Below, in pieces: positions 1 to 13,079 of a stretch of DNA of 64,000 bases; the stretch's first letter is position 1; each line of letters opens with the position of its first letter. The DNA comes from Druceiella hillmani (taxonomy: Eukaryota; Arthropoda; Insecta; Lepidoptera; Hepialidae), in the NCBI GenBank assembly GCA_039881145.1, contig JAYKKI010000008.1, forward strand, positions 33,924,501 through 33,988,500, read 5' to 3'. Made by a program: the position numbers and the translations under genes. A model generated the notes under the pieces. It saw only the letters and a list, made by a program, of their open reading frames with translations, was not told where the DNA came from and did no database searches.

Positions 1-540
1 CTCATTACAGGTATATTAGGACAGTTTATAAAAAATTCCAGATAATATCAAGATCTTTAAGTAAATCCAGGATATATAAAGGTAAGTACAATCGTTGGTT
101 TGTTATGAGCTTTATCATAAAACTGGGCCGTGAAACTCAAAAATTGAAGATAATTTGATAATGTATCATTTTACATTAAATATTTGGAGCAATAAAATAT
201 ATTATTGTGTTTTTTATTGGCAATATAAAGTTATATATAGGAAAATGAGCCAGCATTTCGTAATTAGCTCAAGTAATAAATTCATATTCGTTGAAGTTTT
301 ATGAAAAATAGATATGTTACATATATTTAGTGATTACCTAAACTATTGGATATTAAATAAAAGAAAAAAAAACATATTGTAATAAATCACCTAAAAGCGT
401 TAACAAACGAGGCCAAAGGCCGCTATAAATGATATCAAAATTCCGTCAGAATAAGACGAATACTTATTGAATTGGCAAGAAGCTCATCTTAGGGAGTGAA
501 TTTTAACTAATACTTTGGCGTACCACCAATATAAAATAAT
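1..540. other. AT-rich non-coding DNA, nothing recognised
   Basis: No open frame of coding character and no repeat family is recognised here. The only pattern seen is a short motif, ATTAGGACAGTTT, near position 16, which recurs at about 1,384-1,420. This stretch probably belongs to the left edge of the old ~3.8 kb tandem array, because the recognisable alignment with the next copy starts at about 541. Confidence 0.5.
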
Positions 541-892
541 TTGCATGCAAAGGATATACATAAGGAACAGCAAATTTAAGCCAACAGTAATAAAAAGCCG
601 GTTAGAATCGTCAATTGGCTAGCTGTTCACCATCCGCTTCGCCCGACAACCTGGGAAAAATGCACTTAACTGGCACAGGGAAATGCATAATTACAGTTCC
701 AGCTACCACCGGGAATAGACGTTAATGCATAAAATAGATAATTTAAAATTTTAATATGTGGTGGTAGAAATTATTTTAATATAGCTCCTACTTACACACG
801 TGTATATTTATACAATAGATTTGAGCTATATTGAAATTGATAAAAGGTGTTCACAGAATTGAAATGTTACGTGTTGAGGTTTTTGCCTTTTT

Positions 893-1386
893 GAGGGTTC
901 CATATCTCAAAGGGAAAAAATGAACCATTACAAGATCACTTCGTTGTCCGTCTATCGGTCAGTCAAGATCCTTTTTTGTAGGAACGCGTGGGGGTATCAA
1001 GTAATACTTAGTTTCTTAAGGCCCTTAGAACTGTGAAAAAATCAAGCTCCTAAAACAACGCAATCAAGTAGAACTCTAAAATTTGGCCATTTAGGCCACA
1101 TATTTTGACACTCATAAATAAATTAAAACCTATAAGTTATATACTTTCTGTTGGCCGTGAAATTTGGCAGAAAGCAAAGTCTCACAGCATAATTAAAAAT
1201 TACCCCGAAAATCGTATATTTGTAGTATAAAGGTATAGTAGGCAATATATTTTTGTTCTAAAAAATTTAAATTTTGATAATAATTTAATAGGAATATTAT
1301 GTATCAGTAAATATTTATAAATGCCTAAATATATACGAAACCCTCGTAGTGCAATTTTTACTCGTGCTTGATAGGTTTTTTTATTA
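893..1386 (+). mobile_element. Dispersed non-autonomous repeat of lepidopteran type (family L)
   Basis: The head reads GGGTTCCATATCTCAAAGGG. Then come TTGTCCGTCT and GGAACGCGTGG followed by GTATCAAG, and later AACGCAATCAAG. The tail reads CCCTCGTAGTGC, then ACTCGTGCTTGATAGG and a T run. These blocks match, in order, a ~500-bp repeat that I know from many moth and butterfly introns. The length (about 494 bp) is right for a full copy. It has no open frame. Classification into a named transposon family was not possible from memory. Confidence 0.7.
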
Positions 1387-3477
1387 GGGCAGTTTTAATT
1401 TTATTAGGACAGTTTTAAACATTTACTCTCATATTTGTGGTTATAAATCCTATTGTGATAATGGGTTATAAGATCCATATGTCGAGTAAATATTTCGATA
1501 AGCGGAAGTAATAAAATGATATTACAGAATTATCCGTTTTAGTGCTGAACTAAGAAAAAAACAGAAATATATTATTGATAAATGTCTTTTCACATCGTTT
1601 TAGTGCCAATTCTTAATGTTACAAATTACAGTCATTAATCGAATGTACTTTGGTCTATTCATACATTATATTAAAATTTTCTTTTATTTCATGAATAATT
1701 TTGACAATCTGGAAAAAATTCAAACTTGCTTTTTTAAGCTTTTTTAAGTTGTAAACCTTTTTACGTAAGTTTTAAAAATTCTAAACTTGCTTTCAATCTA
1801 CTGACGATAACACTATCTAGACACTAGTGGATTTGTGACACTCTGGACAAGTAAACACGGTAACTAAATCGAAAACGATCGGTTTGGAACTTGCGTAAGA
1901 AGAAGCAAAAACTTAAGATGCTACGTTATTTTTATGGCACAGTTTTTTGAAAATCGTGATGGCCTCATTCCGTTATTAAATACTTAAATATACACACAGT
2001 TTATAGTTTCGTAATATGTATAACGCACCAGATTCGGGGGTTGTTTCATAATTCATTCTCACTTGCATGGTTATTGCTTTTTCTTTGTTTCTTAAATTTT
2101 TAAAAATAGGTTCTGACTTCACGCGTGACGGTAAGGGCATAAGTAACTTTGTGTTTAATTTGGAGTAATCTCGGTACATGATTAGCTTTATACTGATTTT
2201 TTCCTTCATACACGCCCATCGACGTAATTTCATGCCCTATTTTCAATTTCTAAATCAATTGGTACTGGTCTAGGTTTTTTATGAGTGAGTCAGTTAGGCA
2301 GTTTTAGGTGATGGGAGAAGAAAGTGGGAGGTCGAAAGTGGCTCGAAATGGTTCGTGAAAATAAATAGACACACTGAGTGTGTCCACTCTGCACATTGCT
2401 ATGTGTCTAGATTACGACTTGAAATGCATATTTTCACAATCTTCCAATTTGACGATCGAGACCTCAAGTAGCCTATTTCCAAATTTTCACCTGCAAACGC
2501 CGTTATGAAGACTCCCCAATTTTGTCTCCTTGCGTGAAGCGTAATAAAACAAACATTAAAAAGCAAAGTGTTAGTACATCAAAATTAAAAATGAAATAGC
2601 TAAATTTTAAAACCGAGACCATCCACAAGAAAAATATACGGATTAATATATCGAGTGAAATGGAACCGTGCAAATGGGAAACCGTATCAGCGTACAGCGG
2701 TAGCGTGCCACAGGGGTGTAAAGAAGCTCTTTTACCGTTCAAAACACAAGGATAATGATACCTCTACAAACATTATGATAGTACTCGTGTACCGCGCGTA
2801 ACGATCTACAGTTTACGTAGGAGGCATTTGGCCTGGTCTTTAGTAATGAGTTCAGAATATTATTGTGATATGAAAAAAGTGTATTGTACGTTCTTTTTTG
2901 GAAGCAGTTTATTAGAAATGGGTGTGTGAGAAAAAATGCTAAGATAGATAGTAGAAAATAATAATGGACTTGAATTCCGCCACAGTACGCAGGAGCAGAA
3001 TTTGATCATGGTTATGATTGAAAGCAGATTTAAAGTTGATGATTCTATTTCCGATTTATATATGTAACCCTACGTTTTGTAATATTTATCTCGACGTGTA
3101 CATGATTTTTCTTACCGCCTTGGTTCTTATATATATCTATTAAGCGAGTGTAATATACAGTGACCGTTTTTTCTATGTTAGTTGGTGCCTGTGACCCTGT
3201 TTGCATATTGCGTTGGAGTAGGTGATTAATTTGACACTTCATATTACCCGTTGGTTTTGAATATTAAGCACCGTTTTTGTTATCGTGCATACGATTTTCT
3301 GCATTGATTAAGATATTAAATTGTAAATACATTTCATTATTTGGATGTTTTTCTTTATTTCTTCAAGTATATACCTTAATTATTCCAAATAATGTATTGC
3401 TATCACTTTAGTGTTTTAAAACTATAAGCGTTTGTGAATATTTTTATGTGTTAAAGATTATAGAATTACATTCATTA

Positions 3478-3479
3478 GT

Positions 3480-3535
<56 letters not shown>
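3478..3535. repeat. (AC)n(AT)n microsatellite
   Basis: A short CA run passes into a pure TA run. It sits between the G and B blocks of array copy 1. A pure (AT)n tract lies at the corresponding place, just before the B block, in array copy 2. Confidence 0.95.
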
Positions 3536-4605
3536 TCTACATAAATTTAATCCTGATTTTAAGTTTATTTATCACAGTTTTAAATGAAAATGCCTAAAAG
3601 AGACATGAGTGATCAAATAACCAAATCTTATTAATAAACTCCCTATCCACGCACAGCCGTCCCTATGAACAATAATTAAATAAATTTATAAAAAAATAAT
3701 TAAAATAAATATCACACACTGTGTTACCGAATTTATATGATACGGTGAATAATGACGGAAATTGGTTATTGTCAGAACATACTCGCCCGTGCTGTAGCGG
3801 AAGTGCCGCCAAGTGTTGATTATATCTCTCTTCTTAATTAAACGTTTCATTAAGTTTAAGCTTTAAAAGTATTATAGTGGATTAGTTTTAATCCTTCAAT
3901 TATTACGGTCCTGAAATTACTTATCTTTTGCACGTATTAGTTAATTTTAATCACTAAATTGAGCTATATGTTAATTCAACGAACACTCATTGCGTTCCAA
4001 TAGAATTTTAATATAATTTATAGAGACCTTTGGCCTCGTTTGAATTTTTATTTCGTTTAAGTGATGCCATTTGACATTTCATACTATCCGTGGGTTTACT
4101 TACTTAGTACCATATTTCACTATTACGCACACTTACGTTCAAAGAAAATATATAATTGAAACGACGGATTTGCACTTCATTATTTAGATTTTCTTTATTC
4201 AATCATCGATGGCAGTATACTGTCGATAAGAAAGTAATCGCATGCAAAAGGGTTTTACGTAACGAATGGCAAATTTAAGTCAACAATAATAAAAAGGCGG
4301 ATAGAGTCGTCAATTGGCTAGCTGCCACTATCCGCTTCGCCATGAAAATGCACTTAACTGGTTCATTGGAATCCATAAGTACGGCTCCAGCTACCACCGG
4401 TAATCGACGTAAATGTTATGCAGTTACGTATAATAGGTATTCCAAAATTTAATATGTGAACTCTAATGGATGATTCATGAAATGATTTTAATATTGCTTT
4501 TACTTATGCACTTATTCGTATATATTTAGAGGTCTTCACGAGATAGACATGAGCTCTATTAAAATTCATAAAAGGTGCTCACAGAATTGCAGTGTTATAT
4601 GTTAA

Positions 4606-5025
4606 CGTTCTCACCTTTTTCGTCATTTTTTTGTCCGTCTGTTGGTAAGTCAAGTACCTTTTTGGCAGGAACGCGTGGAGGTATTAAGTTGATATTTATT
4701 AAATACATAGTTCTTATAGTCCTGAGAGCTCTAAAAAATCAAGCTCGTTGGTCAACGCTATCAAGAAGAATCCTAAAAATACGCATTTATGCCGCATATT
4801 TTGACACTCACAAATAAATAAAAACCTATAGGGTACTCTCCGTTGACTTAAAATCATAAAATTTGCCAAAAAGGAAGGTCTCACATTACAAGTAAAGGAA
4901 AAGAAATCGTCAACTTGTATTATATCACATTAAAATATATCCTTCTGAAAAATTCATGTAAATGGTGTCATTAAATGGTTATAAATGCCTAAATGTTCGC
5001 AGACCCCTCGGTCTAGAAAAATTCC
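4606..5025 (+). mobile_element. Dispersed lepidopteran-type repeat (family L), shared with array copy 1
   Basis: This is the copy of the family L repeat inside array copy 2. TTTTTTGTCCGTCTG, GGAACGCGTGGAGGTATTAAG and, further on, AAACCTATAGGGTACT are better preserved than in copy 1, while the tail (ACCCCTCGGTCTAG at about 5,010) is more worn. Its position relative to the A and E blocks is the same as in copy 1, so the insertion came before the tandem duplication. Confidence 0.7.
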
Positions 5026-7482
5026 AAATTTCTTGACAATACCCATGTAATATGTTTATAATCCTGAGACATACATAAGTAAACATGGCAAATAAATCGA
5101 AAAGGACACGCTGAAAACTTGTGTGAGAAGAATCATAAACATACAGTTGATATAATTATGTTTATTGCACGGTTTTTAAAACTCGTTATGGCCTTGTTCA
5201 GTTCTTCAATACTTAAATATAAACTTGTCCACAGTTTCGTAACAGGTATAAGATAACAGTTTTAAGGGACGTTTAATTATTCATTCTTATTTGCTTTGTT
5301 ACTGAGTTGCCTATTTTCATAAACTTTGAAAAATTATTTCATACTTCATGTACGAAAGTAACCGCAGCTATAACTTTGTGTTTAATTTCGTATTCTCGAT
5401 ACATAACTTTGTATTCTCGATACATACTTCGTTTTCTTCTGATTTTTTCAGTTATTACGTGGACACGTCGTTATGAAGGCTCCGCCATTCTGCTTAACTA
5501 CTGGAAGGCGTAATATAACAAATTTTAAAATTTAAAGTATTCTCCTACGTGCAAAAATTTAAAAAAAACCAGCGTAATTTTAAAACCAAGACCTTCCACA
5601 AAAAAAACATAGAGATTAACTAATAGAGTAAAATGGAACTGTGCAAACGGCGAATAGTATCAACGTGCAGCGGTAGCGTGCCACAGTGGTGTAAAGGAAG
5701 TGCCTTTACCGTTCAAAACACACAGATAATGATACCTCTACAGACATTATGATAGTACTCGTATGCCGCACGTAACGATCTAACGTGTATCTAGGAGGCA
5801 TTTGGCCGGGGCTCTAATATTGAGTTCAGAATATTGTTGTGATATAAAACAACTGTATTGTACGTTCTTTGTTTGTATCAGTTTATTTGAAATGGGTGTG
5901 CGGGAAAAATGCTAAGATAGATAGGATATAATAATGATGGAATTGTATTCTGTTACTGAACTTAGGAGCAAATATGATCTTGATTATGGTTGTATTCACA
6001 TATGAAGTTGATAGTTTTATTTCAGACATAAAAAGGCATCGCTCTGTTTTGGCATTTTAATACTTTACAACTTTCCTGAATGTTAATATATATTAACGAT
6101 TACGGTAATTACACGTTAATAAGTATTAGTAATGTTACGTTTCACTGAGACTGGCGACAACTACAATCCATTAATGCGCCATCTATGTAAATGATTAGTT
6201 ACAGGAGTAACTAATGTTTATCAACCTTTGGTTATTGGAAATATTATTGGTAAAATAACAAAAAACTTATTTAGTTTCAGTTCAGCGTTACTTCAAGAGT
6301 ATTTATTCATGTAGGCTACAAGAAAAATAACGTTAAGCGACTTAAAATAGCGAGGAAGTTCTCATTGTAATCCATAAACGTTTTGCATTGGTTTTATTAA
6401 CTTTTGAGTGAGTACATATACTTGGATGCAAGCGTGTGTAGCTGGCCTAAATTTTTCACGAGAGTTACATTCAAACATTTTTGAGATTTTCGTACGTTCA
6501 GCAAAGGTTAGAATCAAATTAAAGTTCATAACAAAAGATTTTAAAGGCGTCCATGTTTGATGCATCTGTGCCCGTGTATGTTTATTATCTACACTTCCTC
6601 TTGATAAATTATGTATAATCCGATTTAGTTAGTTTATTTCTAAATATAAAAATTTTCAGAAGAATTTACGGGTTACGTGTTACCAATTTATAACCGGTTG
6701 TTTTGTTTCCAAATCTAACAAAGGAACAATTTTTGAGTTAAATAATCAAAATCACCGTAGGTATATAAAAATAAGGTGCGATAGACTGGTCAACAATATT
6801 AAAATCTTTAAAAAAATTAAGACTTATACACTTCTACAGATGGTTTGTTAAAGGCTTAATGGTGTTTGATAAATGTGGGCAGTAAAATTCGATGGCAGAG
6901 TAAGATTTGATTATAACTCACTTAATGGTAGCATAGACTTTATGAGATATAATAAAATTATATTCTTTTTCTGTTATCTGAGAATAATAATAATCAGCTC
7001 TTAACAGGAAACTGAGCCGTTATTTCGTATCTTTATATCGTAAGTCGTGTCTAAGTTATCTTTATTTAATGATTATTTATGTTACCGTAGTTGTTAATAT
7101 GACTAAAAATATACATCCTAATTCATGTAAGGGTGTCATTTGATACTATAGACTATACGATGGTAATAAATTCCTTCGTTCTGAGCCTTTTAAAACTTTA
7201 AAACCCCACAGGTTGGGATACTTAAAGATATCACTATAAATGTATTACCTTTTTATATTACTGTATTTGAACGATTTAAATAATTTTGTCGTAACTATCT
7301 TCTTTGTGTAGAAAATTATATTTTGCACGTTAAAATATCTGTTGAACTACGTATATAATACATTAAACAAAATAAACAATTAAAATTTGTTCCTGTTATT
7401 ATTCAATTATTCTTAAATTCACATATAATTATCACATATGAACAAAAAATATATAATACTTAATCGATAGAAATCAACCAAA

Positions 7483-7487
<5 letters not shown>

Positions 7488-7545
<58 letters not shown>
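7488..7545. repeat. (AT)n microsatellite
   Basis: This is an uninterrupted AT dinucleotide tract just before the B block of array copy 2. It corresponds in position to the tract at 3,478-3,535. Confidence 0.95.
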
Positions 7546-7547
<2 letters not shown>

Positions 7548-8165
7548 CTTTTCTATAAATATTTATCGCTATTTAAAATTCTAATTAGCACAATTTTAAA
7601 TAAAACTACACAAAATGAACATAAACCAACAAACGACCGAATCATGCAAAGCCATTAATTAAACTGAAAATAATATAAATATTTATAGAGCACAATAAAC
7701 ATGCAACACTATGTTAGCGAGTTTATCTGAAACAGTTAATAATGGCTGCAATTGGTTAACGTCAGAATTTATTCGCTCGCGTTTAGCGAAAGTACTGCAA
7801 AAGCTCAAAATGCGGCTTTCCTTAATTAAATGTTTGATTAAGTTCCAGGCTTGAAAGTATTATCATGAACTATTCTTTATTCCTTAAATTATTACGGTCC
7901 TAAAGTTAATATTTTGTAAAAGTCTTGGCGGATATTTTATTAAAGATGATCATAATTTTTCTTGCCATCTAGGTTCTTAATGACCATCGTGTAAATTAAG
8001 CGATTATTAATTACGTTCTAACAAATTTTTAATGTTCAATGATTTTACACGTTTAACAAAGTTTTGTTATTATGTATTGCCTTTTGTGTTGCGAAGGAAA
8101 TATTAAATTATAACAACAGTATATAATATTTATGACTTAGATGTTTTCCTTCATTCCTTCAATTA

Positions 8166-10231
8166 TGGATTACTCTTATTCCAAACAATGGTAGCACACC
8201 GTGGTACACAAAGGAGTATAGATAATAAACAACCAGTTGATATCATAAACAATAACCAAATACTGCCCGTCAACCGCAATGAAAATATATTTAAATGGCT
8301 CATTACAATGCATAAGTATGGTATCATTTGCCGCCACGAACAGACGTTAAATTTTAATATGTGCATATATATTTAGCAGCTAATACGAAATAGATTTGAG
8401 CTATATTTTTGAATTCACAAGATGTATTCATATATTATACATTTAAAACTTCATCTTTTTTCGTAAAAATGTTATTTAATAGGAGAAAACCTTAAAGTTG
8501 CAGGCTGAGTCTATTTCGATCGTAAAAAATATTTTGTATGTAAAAAGTAGATAACTCCGTGCCATATGTGCAGAGAGATTTTATCTTCATTAACTTTTGT
8601 TTAGAATCTATTTTTATGAAAAGTTTAATTAATTAGTATTAAAATACTCTCAGTGTTGAACGAGCTTTTGACTAAAGTATACCCATATTGTAATAATGCA
8701 AACGTAAATTTGTAGGCCAAAAAATGTTTTCGATCCTGCCTTTGTTTATATGATGGTTAATCAATGTCACAGTTAAAATTTATTACTTTAGTGACACATC
8801 TTAACCTCTCCCAAATTTATAGAAAAGTTTTATTATTTATTATAAAAGAAAGAAGATTTATTATAAAGTAATACATTCAATAAACTATAAATACAATTAT
8901 ATTACAAAATTTAACTAAATGTCTTTATCCAATAAAGTTTCAAGCCATTTATATAGGTGGCAAGAAACTTATTTTTAAAATCAAAGGAAATTTTTTACCA
9001 TAGTTGTTATTGAACATTTCTATTAGACCTTTTTCTGGTACTGTAAAGGACCTGGGTTTATGTAAGGATAAAAATAATAGTTGGCAACTTCAGGTAAACG
9101 GTGTCAATCATGGATTCTTCGGTAGGATATACTTTTAATACCTACGAAGGTTCATTCCCTTTGAAAATACTTTTACGTCAAAATTACATAATACCTTTAC
9201 TTAACCATTTAATACCTTTACATATCTCATGAACTAGTCGTTTAATAAAATAAAAAAATCTTCAAGTTCTCATTACATATTTAGTCTGAAAAAAATATTT
9301 TCAAACTTCTAAGTTTATATAACATCTCACCCGGATGGAAATTCATGATCGACAAAATCGTTTGATTATTTTATTACTTTATTATATTTTTAAAATTCTC
9401 CAAAAATCTTCTTATCTTATGCCAGATTTACGAAATTATCTGCACAAAACCTCGATTTACATTCCAAAAACTTAAGCATTTTACTCATTCCTACACATAG
9501 TTTTTTTTTAAAGTTTCTTTTCAATATTAGTTAGAAAATTGTTTGCTCTCTTGATTGGAAATAATTATTGCATTCCTTTTTTTTGGTTGACTGGTAGAGA
9601 TTACTACAGTAGTAAAAATTCGACCGTGTGTATGATATTGCATTAAAGATTAAAGAAATAAGTAAATTAGAGTAAACGATAAACTGAATTTGAAAACAAA
9701 AATAACAAATTCAAGATACAGTCAATGATAATCACAATATTTACCAAAAACTACTTGTCGCATTAGCTTTTACTACAGTACTTAAGATCATCTACCGGAC
9801 ATTTATGTAAATATTAAGCTTCATATGATAGTGGGCTATAAATTGTTCGGCAAATATTTTAGTATGGGAAAGTTATAAAAAGTTATATAATTCTGCACTA
9901 AACTAAGAAAGGAAATATTGAATGACGATTGGTAGTCAGACAGACGAATAAAGTCCATAATTTATAGATGCTATTTTAACATCATTTCAAAAAAAAACAG
10001 TCGTTAACAGAATCGATCTATTTATAAAATTGTAAAAAATATTCTGAATATTTTTACAAATTTTTAGAAAAATGTTGGATTGGAGATATAGAGATATCTC
10101 TTGCTCAGATAAGCCAATGTAGAGCAGTTTTTAAGCGTCTAGATAAGTAAATATTGTAACTAAAATGCAAAGGATACATTTGGAACTTACGTATGTAGAA
10201 TCGTAAAATAAGTTACTTACGTACTTTTTTG

Positions 10232-10293
<62 letters not shown>

Positions 10294-10830
10294 TGGACAT
10301 TACAAACTTTAACCTCGTATATAAACATGATACGAATTCAAAAACAAAAATCTGCAAAAATGTTTTATTGACTTTTTATTTAAAGATACAAGCTATTTTA
10401 CATTTAGTTCTTTTTTCATTCACAGCAATATTAAGGAAGAATTCAAAAATATATAGGTTATGGAAGAAAAAGAAAAGAAAGTGTGGGGACTGAAACCAGT
10501 GTCGAATGTACACAATATTATAATAAAGTTTTTACGTACATTCACCTACTGAAATAAAATTAGCTGAATAGAATAAGAGTACACATTGCGGCTTACAGAA
10601 GATAGTCATTTTTATTAAATAATTTGCCGGAGCTGGTTGTAGCCTTGTTCATTTCTACTGTAATTAGTTATTCACTCGACTAGATATAATAAGAACAACG
10701 GAAAATATTCAAGAGTTGTTTGGTTATACAATCCCATTTGCTTCGTTATCGATTTGTCTTTGCTTCTTTATTGTTATAATTGATATTTAAATTCTATATT
10801 ACGAAAAAATCAGGGAATATATTTTTTAAG
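8166..10830 (+). repeat. Degenerate tandem unit, partial copy 3
   Basis: An A block (about 8,190-8,440) and an E block (about 10,130-10,800) place this as a third, partial copy of the same unit. The E block is interrupted by an (AT)n tract at 10,234-10,291, which sits at a different place from the tracts of copies 1 and 2. The dispersed repeat and C block are not recognisable. About 8,450-10,100 holds AT-rich sequence without an identified feature. The array ends where the insertions of the next region begin. Confidence 0.55.
10234..10291. repeat. (AT)n microsatellite inside an E block
   Basis: This pure AT dinucleotide tract interrupts the E block of array copy 3. The same E block in copies 1 and 2 is continuous, so this tract arose or expanded independently. 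Open frames that run through it encode only Tyr-Ile repeats and are not genes. Confidence 0.95.
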
Positions 10831-11214
10831 TGACCCACCCAAAATAGATTCAATTATTCCTTTTTTTAATTTATACGATTAGTAATTTTATAATGAAAAC
10901 TATAATTATGAAGTCATATTTTAACGATTTCGGTATCTTTTTTAAGATAATAAATTGTTAGCAAAGAATAATGCAAATTTTTTGTACCCACCTCTAATAA
11001 CTGTGGGTGACACGTTTGAATAGCTGAATAGAAGTTACTATGGCACCTAGCTCCAAATTTGAGTCCATTTAGATTCATACTGTACTATACATGCCAGTTT
11101 TAGCAATAGGAAAATAATGCGTTTTTTTGCTATTTCACAATTCACTGCTCTTGTTTGTGCATCTTAGGAGTCAGTTAAATGGACAGAAATAAAGTGGACA
11201 GAACACATTTCAAT
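10831..11214. other. Non-coding DNA, nothing recognised
   Basis: AT-rich sequence between the end of the degenerate array and the transposase remnant. No repeat landmark or coding frame is recognised. The rise in GC near 11,000 may mark the left part of the inserted element. Confidence 0.4.
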
Positions 11215-11620
11215 GCTATCATTGAGCTGAGCTGAGGTTGTTTTGAGAAGTCGAAAGCGAACGAATTGAATTTCCCAAGTTTTAGTGAAGAAGAAGTTAT
11301 TTTATTAACTTTGGGAACACACCATATGAAGCTTACAAGATCCTTCTGCGATGAACACTTAAAAAATGGACTAAATACAATAGAGGTGTACAGAGAAAAT
11401 GCACTGGAACGTTTACCGGAATATGGCATTAATAAAGATGTTTGGCTCTTAGGCGGCCGCACTCAATCGCGACATATAAGTGCTGGATAGTACTATTGTT
11501 TAATAATGAAAACAATGATATTATTCAACACTATTGTACCTGCCTACCTGGATGACGTACTGTAGGTACCTGTGCTCACATTATTTCCATTGTGTGATAC
11601 TCAGGGTACGCCAGGCATGT
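11215..11620 (+). pseudogene. Decayed insect transposon-type protein with a SWIM-like zinc finger
   Basis: Position 11,266 to 11,490 encodes an open segment with NFPSFSEEEVILLTLGTHHM, then a block ending LPEYGINKDVWLLGGRTQSR. After a frameshift, another frame continues with IQHYCTCLPG, a stop, RTVGTCAHIISIV, a stop and GYARH. I know this arrangement from repetitive insect proteins that end in a SWIM-type zinc finger (C-x-C ... C-x-H). The four zinc ligands are still visible: C-T-C at 11,535-11,543 and C-A-H at 11,571-11,579, all in one frame. The copy has at least one frameshift and two in-frame stops, and I see no full N-terminal part, so it is dead. Its host element and its terminal repeats were not found. 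The family is remembered, not searched; function in the parent family is probably transposition-related. Confidence 0.65.
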
Positions 11621-13079
11621 GTGAGTTACAACTCCTGCTTTGTTCTTTAATGACATTTTAATAGACGATGAATGAAAAATAATTTATTTTAATTAATATA
11701 TGAAAATCTGAAATACCTTATCATTGTGTTTCATTTATAGTTATTATTTTTTAATAAATACCAATTCTAACTATTACCATAAAAACATGTAAGAAAAACC
11801 ACACTCGCGATTATTTAGGTAAGTACTCCGATTTTAATTAAAAATAGAGAAAAGGGTCTTCGTTATTCTTGTTTTAAATAATAATACCTTTCTAATGATA
11901 TATCATCTGTCCCTGCTGGAGCGGGTACCAGTGCACATACATTTTATGCATCATCTTTAAGTTGTAGGAAAAATTGAACATAGTTGGATTTTGATTTAAG
12001 AAAGTGAGTTTTCAAAATATCACAAAACTAACGAAAGCAATTCTGTTGTAAATATGTCGTTTCAAGTTTCAATTTGTCGTTTTAAGTTTCTATCGTCCCA
12101 AAAATTTAATTAAAAAGGCTATAAAGTGGATATTACTTTTACTGTGTATACACGTTTTTGTATTCAGGTAGGCAATATGCAAAGTATTTAAAGTATTCGT
12201 TTAACAGAATCCAGTAATTTCTAGTTGTATTTTATACACCAATAAAATATATTTAAAAATGTGTAAGTTTAAGAAGATTAAGATGAAATTACGATTTTTC
12301 CTGTCATTGAAACTGAAATGTCATAGGTAGATCATTTTAACGGTTCTTTTTGCTTACAACGTTTTGTTTCTACTTTAAGACTTATCAGCTTAAGGTCGAG
12401 TATCTTAACATGCTTTGATGTTTATTAATATCATCATAATAATCAGACAGTGCTACGAAAGCAGGAAGATAACGTACCTGCGTTAGTAGCACTTAAGTAT
12501 TCTGAGTAAGTGTACGTTAAGATTATTGATGTTCATAATGAAAGATCTACATTTTTAGATTTAGATTGATTTGCTCAAAATTCTGATATCCTTTTCGTGT
12601 TCAATGCCAATTAAAAAAATTATTAATTTCAGTTTCTTACAAAACTCACGTGAGAAAATTTTTGCATATAAATGAATAAAACTAACCAGTCACGGATGAT
12701 GATTAAGTGCAATCTATCAATTGCTAACTGACACAAATTCCCTTTTGAGAGACAATATTCATGGAAATAACTTCCATGTTGCAATTATTAGTTTCTTCAA
12801 GAGTTAAATCTTGGTTCTGAAGATTTTTGCTAACATGACTAGTTCACATGTTATTTGGTGCTAGTTGAACTGTCGTTTTTCCCTAGAAAACTAAATGGGT
12901 AAAGGCGGCTACATGATTAAGCGAATATAGAGCTTTTGAATAGTATAGAAATTGTTGATTGATCTTTATAGACCAGTAATTTCTTTTCGGATGTGATCGT
13001 TTCGCAACACTTTTTTGCCGAAGATAATGCATTTGAAAGACATCAACTTTTTCTAAATCCAACTTTAGTAATATTCAGA
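11621..13079. other. Non-coding DNA with one small imperfect hairpin
   Basis: About 1.5 kb without an identified gene or repeat family. One imperfect inverted repeat is visible: AGTGCTACGAAAGCAGG (12,449-12,465) pairs with CCTGCGTTAGTAGCACT (12,477-12,493) with two mismatches and an 11-nt loop. It is too short for a typical microRNA precursor. Confidence 0.45.

Larger units (their letters stand above)
541..4237 (+). repeat. Degenerate ~3.7 kb tandem unit, copy 1
   Basis: This is the first copy of an old tandem unit. Landmarks in order are an A block (541-890), a lepidopteran dispersed repeat (893-1,386), an E block (about 1,840-2,120), a C block (about 2,640-3,060), a G block (3,240-3,400), an (AC)n(AT)n tract (3,478-3,535), a B block (3,690-3,920) and a second G-like block (4,080-4,210). 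The same order recurs about 3.7 kb downstream, for example GTCAATTGGCTAGCTG at about 609 and 4,309, and CGGTAGCGTGCCACA at about 2,699 and 5,672. The copies differ by many substitutions and indels, so the duplication is old. No coding capacity is seen. Module letters are labels for this window only. Confidence 0.75.
4238..8165 (+). repeat. Degenerate ~3.9 kb tandem unit, copy 2
   Basis: This is the second copy of the old tandem unit: A block (4,238-4,600), dispersed repeat (4,606-5,025), E block (about 5,060-5,330), C block (5,640-6,040), (AT)n tract (7,488-7,545), B block (7,690-7,920) and G block (7,960-8,165). The G block before the (AT)n tract in copy 1 has no clear partner here; 6,040-7,480 holds sequence that I could not place. 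A small internal tandem duplication of TATTCTCGATACATA lies at about 5,390-5,430. No gene is seen. Confidence 0.7.

Noticed and set aside
12449..12493. A hairpin that might be a microRNA precursor.
   Set aside because: The stem is only 17 bp with two mismatches and does not extend outward, too short for a precursor.
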